64,000 bases of DNA from Paucibacter sp963740455. Its GTDB lineage: Bacteria > Pseudomonadota > Gammaproteobacteria > Burkholderiales > Burkholderiaceae_C. Position 1 is the stretch's first letter; every line of letters starts with the position of its first letter. The notes beneath the pieces are model-generated. The model saw only the letters and a program-made list of their open reading frames with translations, was not told where the DNA came from and did no database searches. Position numbers and translations under genes: made by a program. Positions 1 through 8,639 of the stretch are shown here, piece by piece. Where the stretch lies: NCBI GenBank assembly GCA_963740455.1, contig CAVUEF010000019.1, forward strand, positions 1 through 64,000, written 5' to 3'.

Positions 1-1028
1 ACGACCAGGCCGTGCAAGGCGGCCACTGCGCGCGCGAAGCTGGCGTTGTCACCGGTCCGGAATACGCCACTGACCCGCAGACCACGCAGTGCGTCCGCTC
101 CCGTCACCATGATCGGCACCGGGCTGTAGCGGTTCATCTCGGCCACCGCGTCGAGCAGCGACACGTCGTCGAAGATGGCCTCGCCGCGCTTCCAGGCCAG
201 CGCCTGGTCCAGACGAGGCCGATCCACCTGCATCGCCTCGCGCGACACGCCCGGGGTCGCAACCCCACCCAACCGTCTGAGACGCACGCGCTCCCCCGCC
301 GCCATCACAACAGGGCTCGCGAGTGCCGCGCCGGTGGCGCCGTCAGTGGCGGCGCGGACGACCACCTGACCCTCAACCAAGGTCACGGCGAGCGCATCGC
401 CGACGCCTTTGCTTCCAGGAGAAAATCGCACGACAAAGGCCGTCCCTGTGGCGACCACCTCGGTACCCGCCGCCTGCACGACGAACGGGCGGCGTGCATC
501 CTTGGCGACCTCGAACAGCGCTTCACCGCCCTCCACCTTCACGGTGCGTTGCGCCCGGGCGAGTTCCACCCGCACGCGCGTGGCCGTGTTCAGCGACATG
601 CGGGTGCCGTCCTGCAGAACGACCAAGCGCTGTTCACCCACCCCGGTGACATAGGTCTCGACCGTGCGCCAGGGCTGCAGCACCAGCACGCCGCCCACGA
701 CCAGCGCCGTTGCCGCAAGCGCCCAGCGCCTTCGTTTCAATGGCCCGGCCCTTTTCGCGTCTGACGCCGCGCCAGGGGAGGCAGCGCTGGCATAGGCACT
801 CAGCGTGACGCCCGCAACGTCCTGCCAGGTGTCCGTGCAGCGCTCGAAGGCCAGGCGATGCGCCGCTGAGCGCGCCTGCCAGTCCAGGCACTCTCGCTCC
901 ATGCGAAGGGACCGGTCAGGCCCGTGCAGGCGCGCCACCCACACCGCGGCTTCGGCAGCGATCTCCGGTGTCACCACCGGCTGCCCTCCCCGTTCCGCCG
1001 CCCTGCCCCCAGCCTGCGGCCGTTGCAC
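1..1028 (-). CDS. FecR-family anti-sigma regulator (3' end outside window)
   Basis: Inner-membrane regulator that relays an outer-membrane receptor signal to its cognate ECF sigma factor. The visible 342 residues show an N-terminal DUF4880-like helical region (about 20-60), one membrane helix (about 94-112, rich in A/V/L/G after a basic RRR-W), then a periplasmic FecR domain with the typical FEVAKD..RPFVV and VVATGTAFVV segments. The chosen start is GTG at 1028, two bases after the sigma-factor stop, which implies translational coupling. The reading frame is open to the left edge, so the C-terminal secretin/STN-interacting part is missing. A TonB-dependent receptor would be expected further left, which is inference. 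Confidence 0.85.
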   Translation of the reverse strand, partial: MQRPQAGGRAAERGGQPVVTPEIAAEAAVWVARLHGPDRSLRMERECLDWQARSAAHRLAFERCTDTWQDVAGVTLSAYASAASPGAASDAKRAGPLKRRRWALAATALVVGGVLVLQPWRTVETYVTGVGEQRLVVLQDGTRMSLNTATRVRVELARAQRTVKVEGGEALFEVAKDARRPFVVQAAGTEVVATGTAFVVRFSPGSKGVGDALAVTLVEGQVVVRAATDGATGAALASPVVMAAGERVRLRRLGGVATPGVSREAMQVDRPRLDQALAWKRGEAIFDDVSLLDAVAEMNRYSPVPIMVTGADALRGLRVSGVFRTGDNASFARAVAALHGLV

Positions 1029-1030
1029 GC

Positions 1031-1510
1031 CTACCAACCTTCCATCCAGGTGGTGAGCTGAAGCATGGCCTTGGCGATGTGCTTCTCCACCGTGCTGATG
1101 CTCAAGCCGTGGCGCTGTGCGATCTCCCGGTAGGTCATGCCGTCGATCCGATAGGACAGGAAGATGTCACGCGTTTTCTCATTCAAGCGGCCCAGGCACA
1201 AGCTCAGGCGCGCCATGCGTTCCCGGGCAAGCACGATCGCTTCCGTGCCGGGTGCCGCATCGAGCAGGACCACCTCCTCCAGAACGACCTCCTCGCCGTG
1301 ATTGACGCGCGTGCGATGCGCATCGATCGACAGGTTCAGCGCGGTACGCATCAGGAAGGCCTCGGGCTCGGTCACCACCTGATCGCGTTCGTAGCAAGCC
1401 AGACGCACCCAGGCCTCTTGCACCAAGTCGTCCGCGTCATGTGCCGAGCGGCCGCGCCGCATCAGCGCAGCCCTGATCCGGGAGAAGACGGGAGGCAGGG
1501 ACTTTTTCAC
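1031..1510 (-). CDS. ECF (FecI-type) RNA polymerase sigma factor
   Basis: Directs RNA polymerase to a small regulon, probably an iron or siderophore uptake receptor as in FecI/PupI systems. Region 2 carries the motif DADDLVQEAWVRL and region 4 a helix-turn-helix (TYREIAQRHGLSISTVEKHI) near the C-terminus. A longer open frame reaches 1687, but its extra N-terminal residues look non-coding. GTG at 1510 gives 159 residues, normal for this family. It is followed two bases later by the fecR-like gene, so the two form an operon. Confidence 0.85.
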   Translation of the reverse strand: MKKSLPPVFSRIRAALMRRGRSAHDADDLVQEAWVRLACYERDQVVTEPEAFLMRTALNLSIDAHRTRVNHGEEVVLEEVVLLDAAPGTEAIVLARERMARLSLCLGRLNEKTRDIFLSYRIDGMTYREIAQRHGLSISTVEKHIAKAMLQLTTWMEGW

Positions 1511-1529
1511 TATGAGCAATCGGCTGGAA

Positions 1530-2321
1530 TCAGGAGCCGGAGACAGCAACGCGTGCCCCGACAGGGCCGGCTGCACGCCTGGGCGGAGCCAGCTCGACCA
1601 GGTCAGGGAACTTGAGCCGCTGTTCGGCGCGCGCGAGCGTGCTGGCAACGAAAGAAGTGGCGCCTTCCAGACTGGCAAAAGACCCATGACGGATAACGGC
1701 CCGGCTCAAAATCCGACTCAAGTGCTCGGAAACTTCGTCGCCCTGCCGCACCACGGCGCGACGCTGGGGCCGCAGCGCGTAGAAGGCTTCGAGCTGCGTC
1801 AGCACTTCGGGCCAATCCGCCGCCAAGACACTGGTCCCACAGATCCCCTGCTTCGGCACCAGGCGCTCCAGCGCCAAACGAGCCCCGCGGACGCTGGCCG
1901 CCTCGCGCACCGCACGCCTCGCCTCTGAACTTAGCCGAGCGATTTCAGAGCTGACTGATGCATGCCTGCGGCGCAAGATCCGTCCGAAAGATGGCAGCAC
2001 CGCAGCATCCGGGCAGGCCGCGCGCACGTCCCGGACGGCGTCGGCCAGGATGAACGGGATAGGCTTCCCCACGCCTCGGACCCCGAACTCATCGAACACC
2101 CCTCGCCAGAACGCTGGGCCAGCATCCGCCCTCGGCCACCCCCCAAGCACTTCCCAGTTGCTGTCATGCAGCACGCCAAGCGCCCATGACGTCGTCAGTT
2201 CGTGTGAGGTTCCGTCGTTGCCAAGCACTTGGACCGGCTGCTCTGCGAAAAACACGCTGAAGTAGCGGCAGCACAGCGGCACCGTTGACCACGAGTCCGT
2301 TTGAGCCAAGGTATTGGTCAT
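1530..2321 (-). CDS. Degenerate IS256/Mutator-like transposase-related protein
   Basis: 263 residues from the ATG at 2321, which has a GGAG-type ribosome site six bases upstream; an in-frame ATG at 2336 is less favoured. No full family match is recognised, but the order of segments resembles the catalytic core of IS256/Mutator transposases: a short strand region, WEVLGGW..FWRGVFDEFGVRGV, a D at 94 in FILADAVRD, and a C-terminal stretch with E199 in EVSEHLSR that lines up with NAIESLNR of IS256. The first catalytic Asp appears replaced (CCRY at 17-20) and the usual CxxH is absent. This suggests a domesticated or inactivated transposase. It faces the XRE regulator across a 113-bp gap. The homology call is inference. 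Confidence 0.5.
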   Translation of the reverse strand: MTNTLAQTDSWSTVPLCCRYFSVFFAEQPVQVLGNDGTSHELTTSWALGVLHDSNWEVLGGWPRADAGPAFWRGVFDEFGVRGVGKPIPFILADAVRDVRAACPDAAVLPSFGRILRRRHASVSSEIARLSSEARRAVREAASVRGARLALERLVPKQGICGTSVLAADWPEVLTQLEAFYALRPQRRAVVRQGDEVSEHLSRILSRAVIRHGSFASLEGATSFVASTLARAEQRLKFPDLVELAPPRRAAGPVGARVAVSGS

Positions 2322-2434
2322 AGAGCGCTCCCGCAATTGCTCAGCGAATCAAGCGTCGATTTGAGGCAATGCATGAATGCAAATGTACGAATTGGTGTGT
2401 GTATGAATCAGTGTAAGCCAAACAGTATGGGGAT

Positions 2435-2716
2435 GTGAAACGACTTACTCCACGCATTGCTTTCGGCTTGCGCGTCAAAGAGCTGCGAGTTGCTCGCGGC
2501 ATGACGCAAGAAGTCTTGGCGGACAGCACTGGCTTTTTCCGGACGTACATGTCCCGACTTGAAACCGGAGCTGCAAATCCGACCTTTGACGCGCTTTTGG
2601 TGCTTGCAAAAGCGCTGGACGTTTCCCCGGCTGCCTTGTTTGAGCAGCCTGCGGCCGAGTCTCCGAAGAGGGCACGAGCAACTCCAGGATCGTCGCGTGG
2701 GCGCGTATTAAAGTAG
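2435..2716 (+). CDS. XRE-family helix-turn-helix transcriptional regulator
   Basis: 93-residue single-domain DNA-binding protein. An HTH_3 domain covers about residues 9-65: GLRVKELRVARGMTQEVLA, then SRLETGAANPTFDALLVLAKAL, the usual Xre/Cro layout. The C-terminal 25 residues are basic and low complexity. It starts with GTG after a GGGG ribosome site. It is transcribed divergently from the transposase-like gene and probably controls that intergenic region and itself, as small Xre regulators of mobile or toxin modules often do. The target is not visible. Confidence 0.8.
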   Translation: MKRLTPRIAFGLRVKELRVARGMTQEVLADSTGFFRTYMSRLETGAANPTFDALLVLAKALDVSPAALFEQPAAESPKRARATPGSSRGRVLK

Positions 2717-2976
2717 GTAGCGTTGCCCGTCAAACCTAGGTGGCCCGTGATTGAAAACAAGTTTGCTTGGCCGTGTGGGCATTGATTGAGGCTGCGCGCT
2801 ATGTACCCATGGCATAGCCGCCGGCGGCTTCAGGCTGAAGGCAGAAGTTGGCAATGTCCCGAGTGCTGTTGAACGCGGCCGGATGACGGCTCCTTGTTCG
2901 TGATACTACGCGGCCTTTCGGTGAGCGTTGGTGGCGGCATTGGCCGGGGCTTTCAATACAGCTAATAGGTCCTTCA

Positions 2977-2984
2977 TTTCGCGG
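2977..2984. repeat. 8-bp target-site duplication, left copy (TTTCGCGG)
   Basis: Identical to 4418-4425. The pair brackets element B and lies within the 3' coding part of the element A transposase gene. Confidence 0.9.
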
Positions 2985-4417
2985 GGCAATGTCCCGAGTG
3001 CTGTTGAACGCGGCCGGATGACGGCTCCTTGTTCGTGATACTACGCGGCCTTTCGGTGAGCGTTGGTGGCGGCATTGGCCGGGGCTTTCAATACAGCTAA
3101 TAGGTCCTTCATTTCGCGGTGTCCGCGCAGCTTGCGGAAGCGCCCTTTGGAGTCGCTCAGTGCGGCAGCTGCCCAGCGCAGCGTCATCTGTCCGTCCTTC
3201 CATCGTTTGACGTTGCGCGTGAAGTGAGCGATCAACCCGTTCAGGTTCTCGATCGGGTTGGTCGTGCGCAGCGTGCGGTATAGCGCCCCGGTGATCCCCA
3301 GTGTCTGCACTGTCAACGTCTCCTCCAGACCCTCTCGCAGGCTAGCGGCCGCGCCGGGGTGCTTGGCCTGCAGCGACGTCGCCAGCCGCGCCAGCTGCTT
3401 CTTGGCCAGCTCAGCGTTGGTGCTGCCCCAGGCATCACGCATGGCACGGCCTACGCCGGCGTGCAACTCCTTGGGCAGGTGCTCGATCACGTTTCGCCGC
3501 TTGTGCTCCTGGCACCGCTGCACCAGCGCCAGTTCGCCGAAGCAGTCCAGGATCGCGCGGCGCAAGGCCTTGCCGCCGTCGATCACCCACAGCCTCTTGC
3601 GATCGGCATCGAGCCCTCGCTCGACCAGGTCGCTCAGCAGCGAGCGCACGACCCGCGTGCTCTCCGTGGAGCCTTCACGCAGCCCCAGGATGTGCTTGTT
3701 TCCCTGGGAGTCGATGCCCAGGGCCACCAGGATCACACGGTCACGGAAGTGGATGCCGTCGATCATCACCACCGGCAGATCCAGCTCCTTGATCGAGCTC
3801 GACAACCACTCCTGCAGCTGCTTCTCGCTCAGCGCGATCCAGCGCCGCGACACCGAGCTCTTGGACACCGACAGCGCCTCCTCCGGCTCGGGAAGTGGAT
3901 CCAGGGTGCCGGCGTATCGACGGGTGGAGACGCCGGCGGCCATCGATGCCATCGTGGCCATGTCCAACGGGTCCGTATGCGCCGCCCACGCGAACGTGGG
4001 CAGTTCCAACTCGCCACGTCGCAGGCTGCGTGCCCGTGGCTTGTCGATGGCAATGCGCTGGCCTCCCAGCACGACGCTGGATCGCGTGGTGCCGCCACGC
4101 ACTGCCTTGCGGGCCGCGTTGGGCACATTCATCGGACCGCACATCACCTCCCTGTCGGCTTCCATCATGGCTGCCAGAACTTGCTTGCCGGCGTTCACGC
4201 ACAGACCGTAGAACGCGTCCTTCACGTCACGAAGGACGGTCTGGACATTGAGGGAGAGCTGCACTTGGGCAGCAGGTACTACCCGCAGCGCGGGCTTCGT
4301 GCGAGACTTCATTTCGGTGGTTCCTTTCTTTGCTTGCAAGGCACCCGCATGTTCACATGCGGGCGAAAGGAACCGCCACCCTCAGCTCATCAGTTCAACA
4401 ATTTCTGGGACATCGCC
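2985..4417 (-). mobile_element. IS256-family element B, complete, nested in element A
   Basis: A 1433-bp insertion sequence with an intact transposase gene and terminal inverted repeats (left GGCAATGTCCC, right inverted GGCGATGTCCC). It is flanked on both sides by the same 8 bases, TTTCGCGG (2977-2984 and 4418-4425), the size expected for IS256-family transposition. Removing element B and one TTTCGCGG restores the uninterrupted sequence of element A. This shows directly that B jumped into a pre-existing copy of the same IS. Confidence 0.9.
3041..4312 (-). CDS. IS256-family (mutator) transposase, intact copy
   Basis: 423-residue DDE transposase that moves element B. The catalytic triad is visible: D185 in MIDGIHF, D245 in VIDGGKAL and E355 in NPIENLNG, with the CxxH signature (C267, H270) between the second D and E. 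The start chosen is the ATG at 4312, which has AAAGGAA about nine bases upstream; an upstream in-frame TTG at 4339 lacks such a site. It is nearly identical to the disrupted copy at 4426-5618. Confidence 0.95.
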   Translation of the reverse strand: MKSRTKPALRVVPAAQVQLSLNVQTVLRDVKDAFYGLCVNAGKQVLAAMMEADREVMCGPMNVPNAARKAVRGGTTRSSVVLGGQRIAIDKPRARSLRRGELELPTFAWAAHTDPLDMATMASMAAGVSTRRYAGTLDPLPEPEEALSVSKSSVSRRWIALSEKQLQEWLSSSIKELDLPVVMIDGIHFRDRVILVALGIDSQGNKHILGLREGSTESTRVVRSLLSDLVERGLDADRKRLWVIDGGKALRRAILDCFGELALVQRCQEHKRRNVIEHLPKELHAGVGRAMRDAWGSTNAELAKKQLARLATSLQAKHPGAAASLREGLEETLTVQTLGITGALYRTLRTTNPIENLNGLIAHFTRNVKRWKDGQMTLRWAAAALSDSKGRFRKLRGHREMKDLLAVLKAPANAATNAHRKAA

Positions 4418-5618
4418 TTTCGCGGTGTCCGCGCAGCTTGCGGAAGCGCCCTTTGGAGTCGCTCAGTGCGGCAGCTGCCCAGCGCAGCGTCATCTGTCCG
4501 TCCTTCCATCGTTTGACGTTGCGCGTGAAGTGAGCGATCAACCCGTTCAGGTTCTCGATCGGGTTGGTCGTGCGCAGCGTGCGGTATAGCGCCCCGGTGA
4601 TCCCCAGTGTCTGCACTGTCAACGTCTCCTCCAGACCCTCTCGCAGGCTAGCGGCCGCGCCGGGGTGCTTGGCCTGCAGCGACGTCGCCAGCCGCGCCAG
4701 CTGCTTCTTGGCCAGCTCAGCGTTGGTGCTGCCCCAGGCATCACGCATGGCACGGCCTACGCCGGCGTGCAACTCCTTGGGCAGGTGCTCGATCACGTTT
4801 CGCCGCTTGTGCTCCTGGCACCGCTGCACCAGCGCCAGTTCGCCGAAGCAGTCCAGGATCGCGCGGCGCAAGGCCTTGCCGCCGTCGATCACCCACAGCC
4901 TCTTGCGATCGGCATCGAGCCCTCGCTCGACCAGGTCGCTCAGCAGCGAGCGCACGACCCGCGTGCTCTCCGTGGAGCCTTCACGCAGCCCCAGGATGTG
5001 CTTGTTTCCCTGGGAGTCGATGCCCAGGGCCACCAGGATCACACGGTCACGGAAGTGGATGCCGTCGATCATCACCACCGGCAGATCCAGCTCCTTGATC
5101 GAGCTCGACAACCACTCCTGCAGCTGCTTCTCGCTCAGCGCGATCCAGCGCCGCGACACCGAGCTCTTGGACACCGACAGCGCCTCCTCCGGCTCGGGAA
5201 GTGGATCCAGGGTGCCGGCGTATCGACGGGTGGAGACGCCGGCGGCCATCGATGCCATCGTGGCCATGTCCAACGGGTCCGTATGCGCCGCCCACGCGAA
5301 CGTGGGCAGTTCCAACTCGCCACGTCGCAGGCTGCGTGCCCGTGGCTTGTCGATGGCAATGCGCTGGCCTCCCAGCACGACGCTGGATCGCGTGGTGCCG
5401 CCACGCACTGCCTTGCGGGCCGCGTTGGGCACATTCATCGGACCGCACATCACCTCCCTGTCGGCTTCCATCATGGCTGCCAGAACTTGCTTGCCGGCGT
5501 TCACGCACAGACCGTAGAACGCGTCCTTCACGTCACGAAGGACGGTCTGGACATTGAGGGAGAGCTGCACTTGGGCAGCAGGTACTACCCGCAGCGCGGG
5601 CTTCGTGCGAGACTTCAT
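4395..5618 (-). pseudogene. IS256-family transposase of element A, 3' end displaced by element B
   Basis: Same protein as the intact copy from its ATG at 5618 up to KLRGHRE, including all three catalytic residues. The frame then runs into element B and ends after seven foreign residues (stop at 4395). The displaced codons for the last 23 residues lie at the far side of element B (about 2906-2976). The lost tail is C-terminal to the catalytic core, so residual activity cannot be excluded. Confidence 0.85.
4418..4425. repeat. 8-bp target-site duplication, right copy (TTTCGCGG)
   Basis: Identical to 2977-2984. It marks the exact junction between element B and the remainder of element A. Confidence 0.9.
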
Positions 5619-5833
5619 TTCGGTGGTTCCTTTCTTTGCTTGCAAGGCACCCGCATGTTCACATGCGGGCGAAAGGAACCGCCACCCTCAGCTCATCAGT
5701 TCAACAATTTCTGGGACATCGCCCATTCCTGTAAGTTTGCTGGCGTTTGAACTCTGTTATCTTCTGATACATAACTTGCAGTTCCCTGCGCAACAGCAGG
5801 GGACGGACGCCAGCAGAGCCAGGGAGGCTCAAC

Positions 5834-6799
5834 TTGCCAACAGATTCGCAGGAACTTCGCGACGACCTAGTCGCATGCTTGCCTAGCTTGAACCTAGACT
5901 TTGCACTTGCCCAATCCGGGCAACGCGTTGTCTACCTAGGCCACTTCGAAGACAACAAGATTCCGCCGGATGTTTTGCCGCCCGACGGCGAAGACCCGGA
6001 CGAGAAGCCGTTTCTTCACGGATGGGGCGCTTGGGGGAGGATCGTCGTCAAGGTTGTGTCTGGAGCTGATTCTGTGACGCTAGCTCGGCTGCAGGCGGAG
6101 ACCGCGATCCTTGAGGAAGTCCGGCCGACATGCTTTCCCAAGCTGCTGTATTGCAACCTCTTCACGGACAACCCGGTGACCGATGAACGCCTGAAGGAGC
6201 GTCTTTATGTCTCCATCGAAGAATTCATCGACTCCTCACCCCTTAGCGCTATCGCAGACCAGTACAAGGGTGACGAGCAGAAGATCGTGAGGCTCGCGGT
6301 CGGCATCTCCAACGCTCTGCTGCCCCTGTGGGCCCACCCTCGCAAGTTCGTTCATAGAGACATCAAACCTGCAAACCTTCTCATCCGCCCGACTGGCGAA
6401 GTTGTCGTCATCGACCTCGGGATCGTCCGGGAAACTGGCGCAGTAGGTGTCACCCATGACGGCCCAGGCCCAGGGCCATTTACTCCGGGATACGGTGCGC
6501 CGGAACAGATGAACAACGAGAAGAATGCCGTTAGCTTCAAGACTGACTTCTTCTCAATTGGCGTTCTGATGTACTGCCTGCAATCTGGTGTCCACCCCTT
6601 CGTGCACCGTGCCAATATGGCCATGCATGAAATCATGATCGCGGCGGCCTCGTTGCACCCCCCGTTGCTGACTGACGCCGCTGGCTCATCCCAAGGGTTT
6701 TCCGATTTCGTCGCAAAGGCCATGATGAAGGTGCCATGGCAGCGGCACCGCACCCCAGCAATCTTCATTGAAGAATTGCAAGCACTGCAGCAAAACTAG
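5834..6799 (+). CDS. Hanks-type serine/threonine protein kinase
   Basis: 321-residue soluble eukaryotic-like kinase. Catalytic features in order: ATP-anchoring K73 (IVVKVV), helix-C E89 (AETAILEE), HRD loop at 174-176 with K178 and N181 (HRDIKPANLL), DLG at 194-196 in place of the common DFG, and an APE-like GAPEQ at 221-225 after a Gly/Pro-rich activation segment (GPGPGPF). All residues needed for phosphotransfer seem present. No membrane helix or PASTA repeats are seen, so it is not a cell-wall PknB type. The start is TTG at 5834 with a strong AGGGAGG six bases upstream. The next gene starts 16 bases after the stop. Short kinases of this kind paired with an unknown gene on islands are often anti-phage, which is inference. 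Confidence 0.9.
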   Translation: MPTDSQELRDDLVACLPSLNLDFALAQSGQRVVYLGHFEDNKIPPDVLPPDGEDPDEKPFLHGWGAWGRIVVKVVSGADSVTLARLQAETAILEEVRPTCFPKLLYCNLFTDNPVTDERLKERLYVSIEEFIDSSPLSAIADQYKGDEQKIVRLAVGISNALLPLWAHPRKFVHRDIKPANLLIRPTGEVVVIDLGIVRETGAVGVTHDGPGPGPFTPGYGAPEQMNNEKNAVSFKTDFFSIGVLMYCLQSGVHPFVHRANMAMHEIMIAAASLHPPLLTDAAGSSQGFSDFVAKAMMKVPWQRHRTPAIFIEELQALQQN

Positions 6800-6815
6800 G
6801 ATTAGGAATACGCAC

Positions 6816-7967
6816 ATGGCGCTTGGACTGCTTCATCAGGTTGGCCACAACAGCAAGTGGAATGTCGAATCCTTCGAGAACGATGGTTGCGGTGATGGGC
6901 TCATTCTTAGCCCCCTCCATCAGGCCATGGGGACTGTCGAGAAGCTGCCTCCGGAGACGCGGGCAGCTTCAATATTCGATCCGCAGTTCTATCTTCCGAA
7001 CTCGCGCAAAACAAAGCTGCTGAGCTACCCTTTCTTCCCAGAGCAGGTTGATGGGGGCTTTCAGACATCTACCTTCGTGGCCCATGTTCCCGAGGTGGCT
7101 AAGTCCTGTATCGACTTCCAAGTCGAACAAGGCTTCAGGAAGGTCGTTGTGCCTACCCGGTACATCAACCAGATGTATCCCAGTTACTTCAAGCAGCAGA
7201 ACCAGTTCACCGTCGACGCCTTCATGGAGCACGCAGGCAGTCGGCCGTTGTGCCTATCGGTTGCCCTCACTGCCCCCATGATTCAGGACCCGGAATGGCG
7301 CGAGCAGGTGCTGAACTGGATCACCTCGTTCCCAGAAGTCGACGAGGTTTACATCATGTATGAGCACGAGCGCAGCACCAAGCAGGTTGCGGATGCCGGG
7401 TTTCTTGTGGACTGCATGGCCTTCTGCTCGGACATCATGAACACTGGCCTAGCTGTCACCCTGGGGTACACCAACACCGAAGGCCTCCTCTACACCGCGG
7501 CAGGCGACCTCACAATCACGATGGGCGCGTTCGAGAACACACGTATCTTCTCGGTGGACAAGTTCCTCGAGTCTGAAGGTGAACGTCGCGGACCCAAGGC
7601 GCGCATCTACCTGCCGGGGCTCTTCAACTGGGTTCAGTTCGAAGACGCGAAGCGAATTCGGAGTGGCGCGCCAGAAGTCTGGAGGCAGGTCTACGAACCC
7701 ACTGAATGGGCAGAAGAGGCGTTGCGGCGCGAGGTTGAACCGACGTTCAATCAGTCACCGCTCTATAAGCACTACTTCCGAAACATGCAGAACCACATGA
7801 ACGAACTTAGCCCCCTTAAGGCGAATGATCGGCGGAAGCTTCTGCTCTCGAAGATCGCCGCCGCTATGAGGGCATATCGCGAACTGAACTATCGAGGAAT
7901 CGGGCTGGAAAAACATGGCCAGGGCGGCCACTTGATTGAATGGCAGAACGCCCTAAACGGCATTTAA
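6816..7967 (+). CDS. Unknown protein in operon with the kinase (possible alpha/beta barrel)
   Basis: 383 residues from ATG 6816, which has TTAGGA nine bases upstream; an in-frame start at 6768 overlaps the kinase and is less likely. No family is recognised. Alternating strand and helix stretches (RKVVVPTRY, RPLCLSVALTAP, VDEVYIMYEHE, GLAVTLGYTN, LTITMGAFENTRIF, PKARIYLPGLF) suggest a parallel alpha/beta or TIM-barrel fold, which is inference. Conserved-looking acidic and Tyr residues after predicted strands could form an active site. No signal peptide or membrane segment. Its stop overlaps the stop of the convergent nuclease-like gene by 15 bases. Confidence 0.75.
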   Translation: MALGLLHQVGHNSKWNVESFENDGCGDGLILSPLHQAMGTVEKLPPETRAASIFDPQFYLPNSRKTKLLSYPFFPEQVDGGFQTSTFVAHVPEVAKSCIDFQVEQGFRKVVVPTRYINQMYPSYFKQQNQFTVDAFMEHAGSRPLCLSVALTAPMIQDPEWREQVLNWITSFPEVDEVYIMYEHERSTKQVADAGFLVDCMAFCSDIMNTGLAVTLGYTNTEGLLYTAAGDLTITMGAFENTRIFSVDKFLESEGERRGPKARIYLPGLFNWVQFEDAKRIRSGAPEVWRQVYEPTEWAEEALRREVEPTFNQSPLYKHYFRNMQNHMNELSPLKANDRRKLLLSKIAAAMRAYRELNYRGIGLEKHGQGGHLIEWQNALNGI

Positions 7968-8639
7968 AACGATACGCCTTGTCAGGACCCGGGAAGCTAG
8001 TACGGCTTGTGCTTGCCACCGCTTTCCTAGGCTCACCGGGCCTCGCGTGGTTGCACTATGGTGGATGAACAATCCCCTGTTTCGATCTATCGAGGCCAGG
8101 CCCACGCCGGCAACCTGGAATCTTTCCAGTTGAGAAATCGCGGGGCGGATGTATGCATGGTCGAGCACCACCCAGGACTCGTCTGCGAACTGAAGGTTCC
8201 GATAGGCCTGCACCAGCACTCGCTGCCAGTCACTGATCTTGGCTTCGACCGCGATGAGGCGCTGGAAAGGGAGGTTTTTGACGGTGTTGAGTTTCAAGGA
8301 TTCGCGAGTCTGCGCAGCAACCCCAGCTGCAGACAGGGCCGCGATAACACGTTGAGCTGCGCCCTCCGACGTGCCGAGGCTAGCGGCAAGCGCCTGTCGG
8401 TTTTTGATGGAGCCACTGAGTTCCCGGCTCAGAAGAACCGCGAGTCGGGGCGACACGCTAGCCAGCGCGCGCAGGCCTTCCGTGCTGCGAGGCGCCCGCT
8501 TGGTCAGGACCAGATCGGCAATTCCAACCCCGGCGTCAACCTCCAGCTCGACCCGATACTCCCGGCGGCGCGCACGTCTGGTGCAGGCAACTATGGCCTG
8601 TACCAGCTGCTCCTCCGAGTCAAACCCCTGCGTTTTCAA
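7953..8639 (-). CDS. Putative PD-(D/E)XK nuclease with inserted winged helix
   Basis: 228 residues, TTG start at 8639; no upstream alternative exists before an in-frame stop. An N-terminal strand-helix with D42 in GVGIADLVL and a later RLIAVEAKI (E132, K134) fit the D...ExK core of restriction-endonuclease-like nucleases, followed by a helix with Q145 (VLVQAYRN). Between the halves, residues about 77-115 look like a winged helix (RQALAASLGTSEGAAQRVI). The gene converges on the kinase partner gene, with overlapping 3' ends. It could be the effector of a defence module or an independent solitary nuclease. The fold assignment rests on motif spacing only. Confidence 0.6.
   Translation of the reverse strand: MKTQGFDSEEQLVQAIVACTRRARRREYRVELEVDAGVGIADLVLTKRAPRSTEGLRALASVSPRLAVLLSRELSGSIKNRQALAASLGTSEGAAQRVIAALSAAGVAAQTRESLKLNTVKNLPFQRLIAVEAKISDWQRVLVQAYRNLQFADESWVVLDHAYIRPAISQLERFQVAGVGLASIDRNRGLFIHHSATTRGPVSLGKRWQAQAVLASRVLTRRIVLNAV

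Larger units (their letters stand above)
2850..5723 (-). mobile_element. IS256-family element A, interrupted by element B
   Basis: The outer insertion sequence. Its left terminal 135 bases (2850-2984) and the remainder (4426-5723) are separated by a complete second copy. The left end starts GGCAATGTCCC and the right end, read inverted, starts GGCGATGTCCC; both continue to TGTTGAAC, giving imperfect terminal inverted repeats of about 25 bp. The 8-bp flanks (2842-2849 and 5724-5731) do not match, so the original target duplication has been lost or altered. Confidence 0.85.

Noticed and set aside
12..764. Long forward open frame over the fecR gene
   Set aside because: It is antisense to a gene with clear FecR features, and its composition (Arg/His-rich) is typical of shadow frames in GC-rich DNA.
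3258..4516. Forward open frames inside the IS elements
   Set aside because: They are mirrored in both IS copies only because the copies are identical; they are antisense to the transposase.
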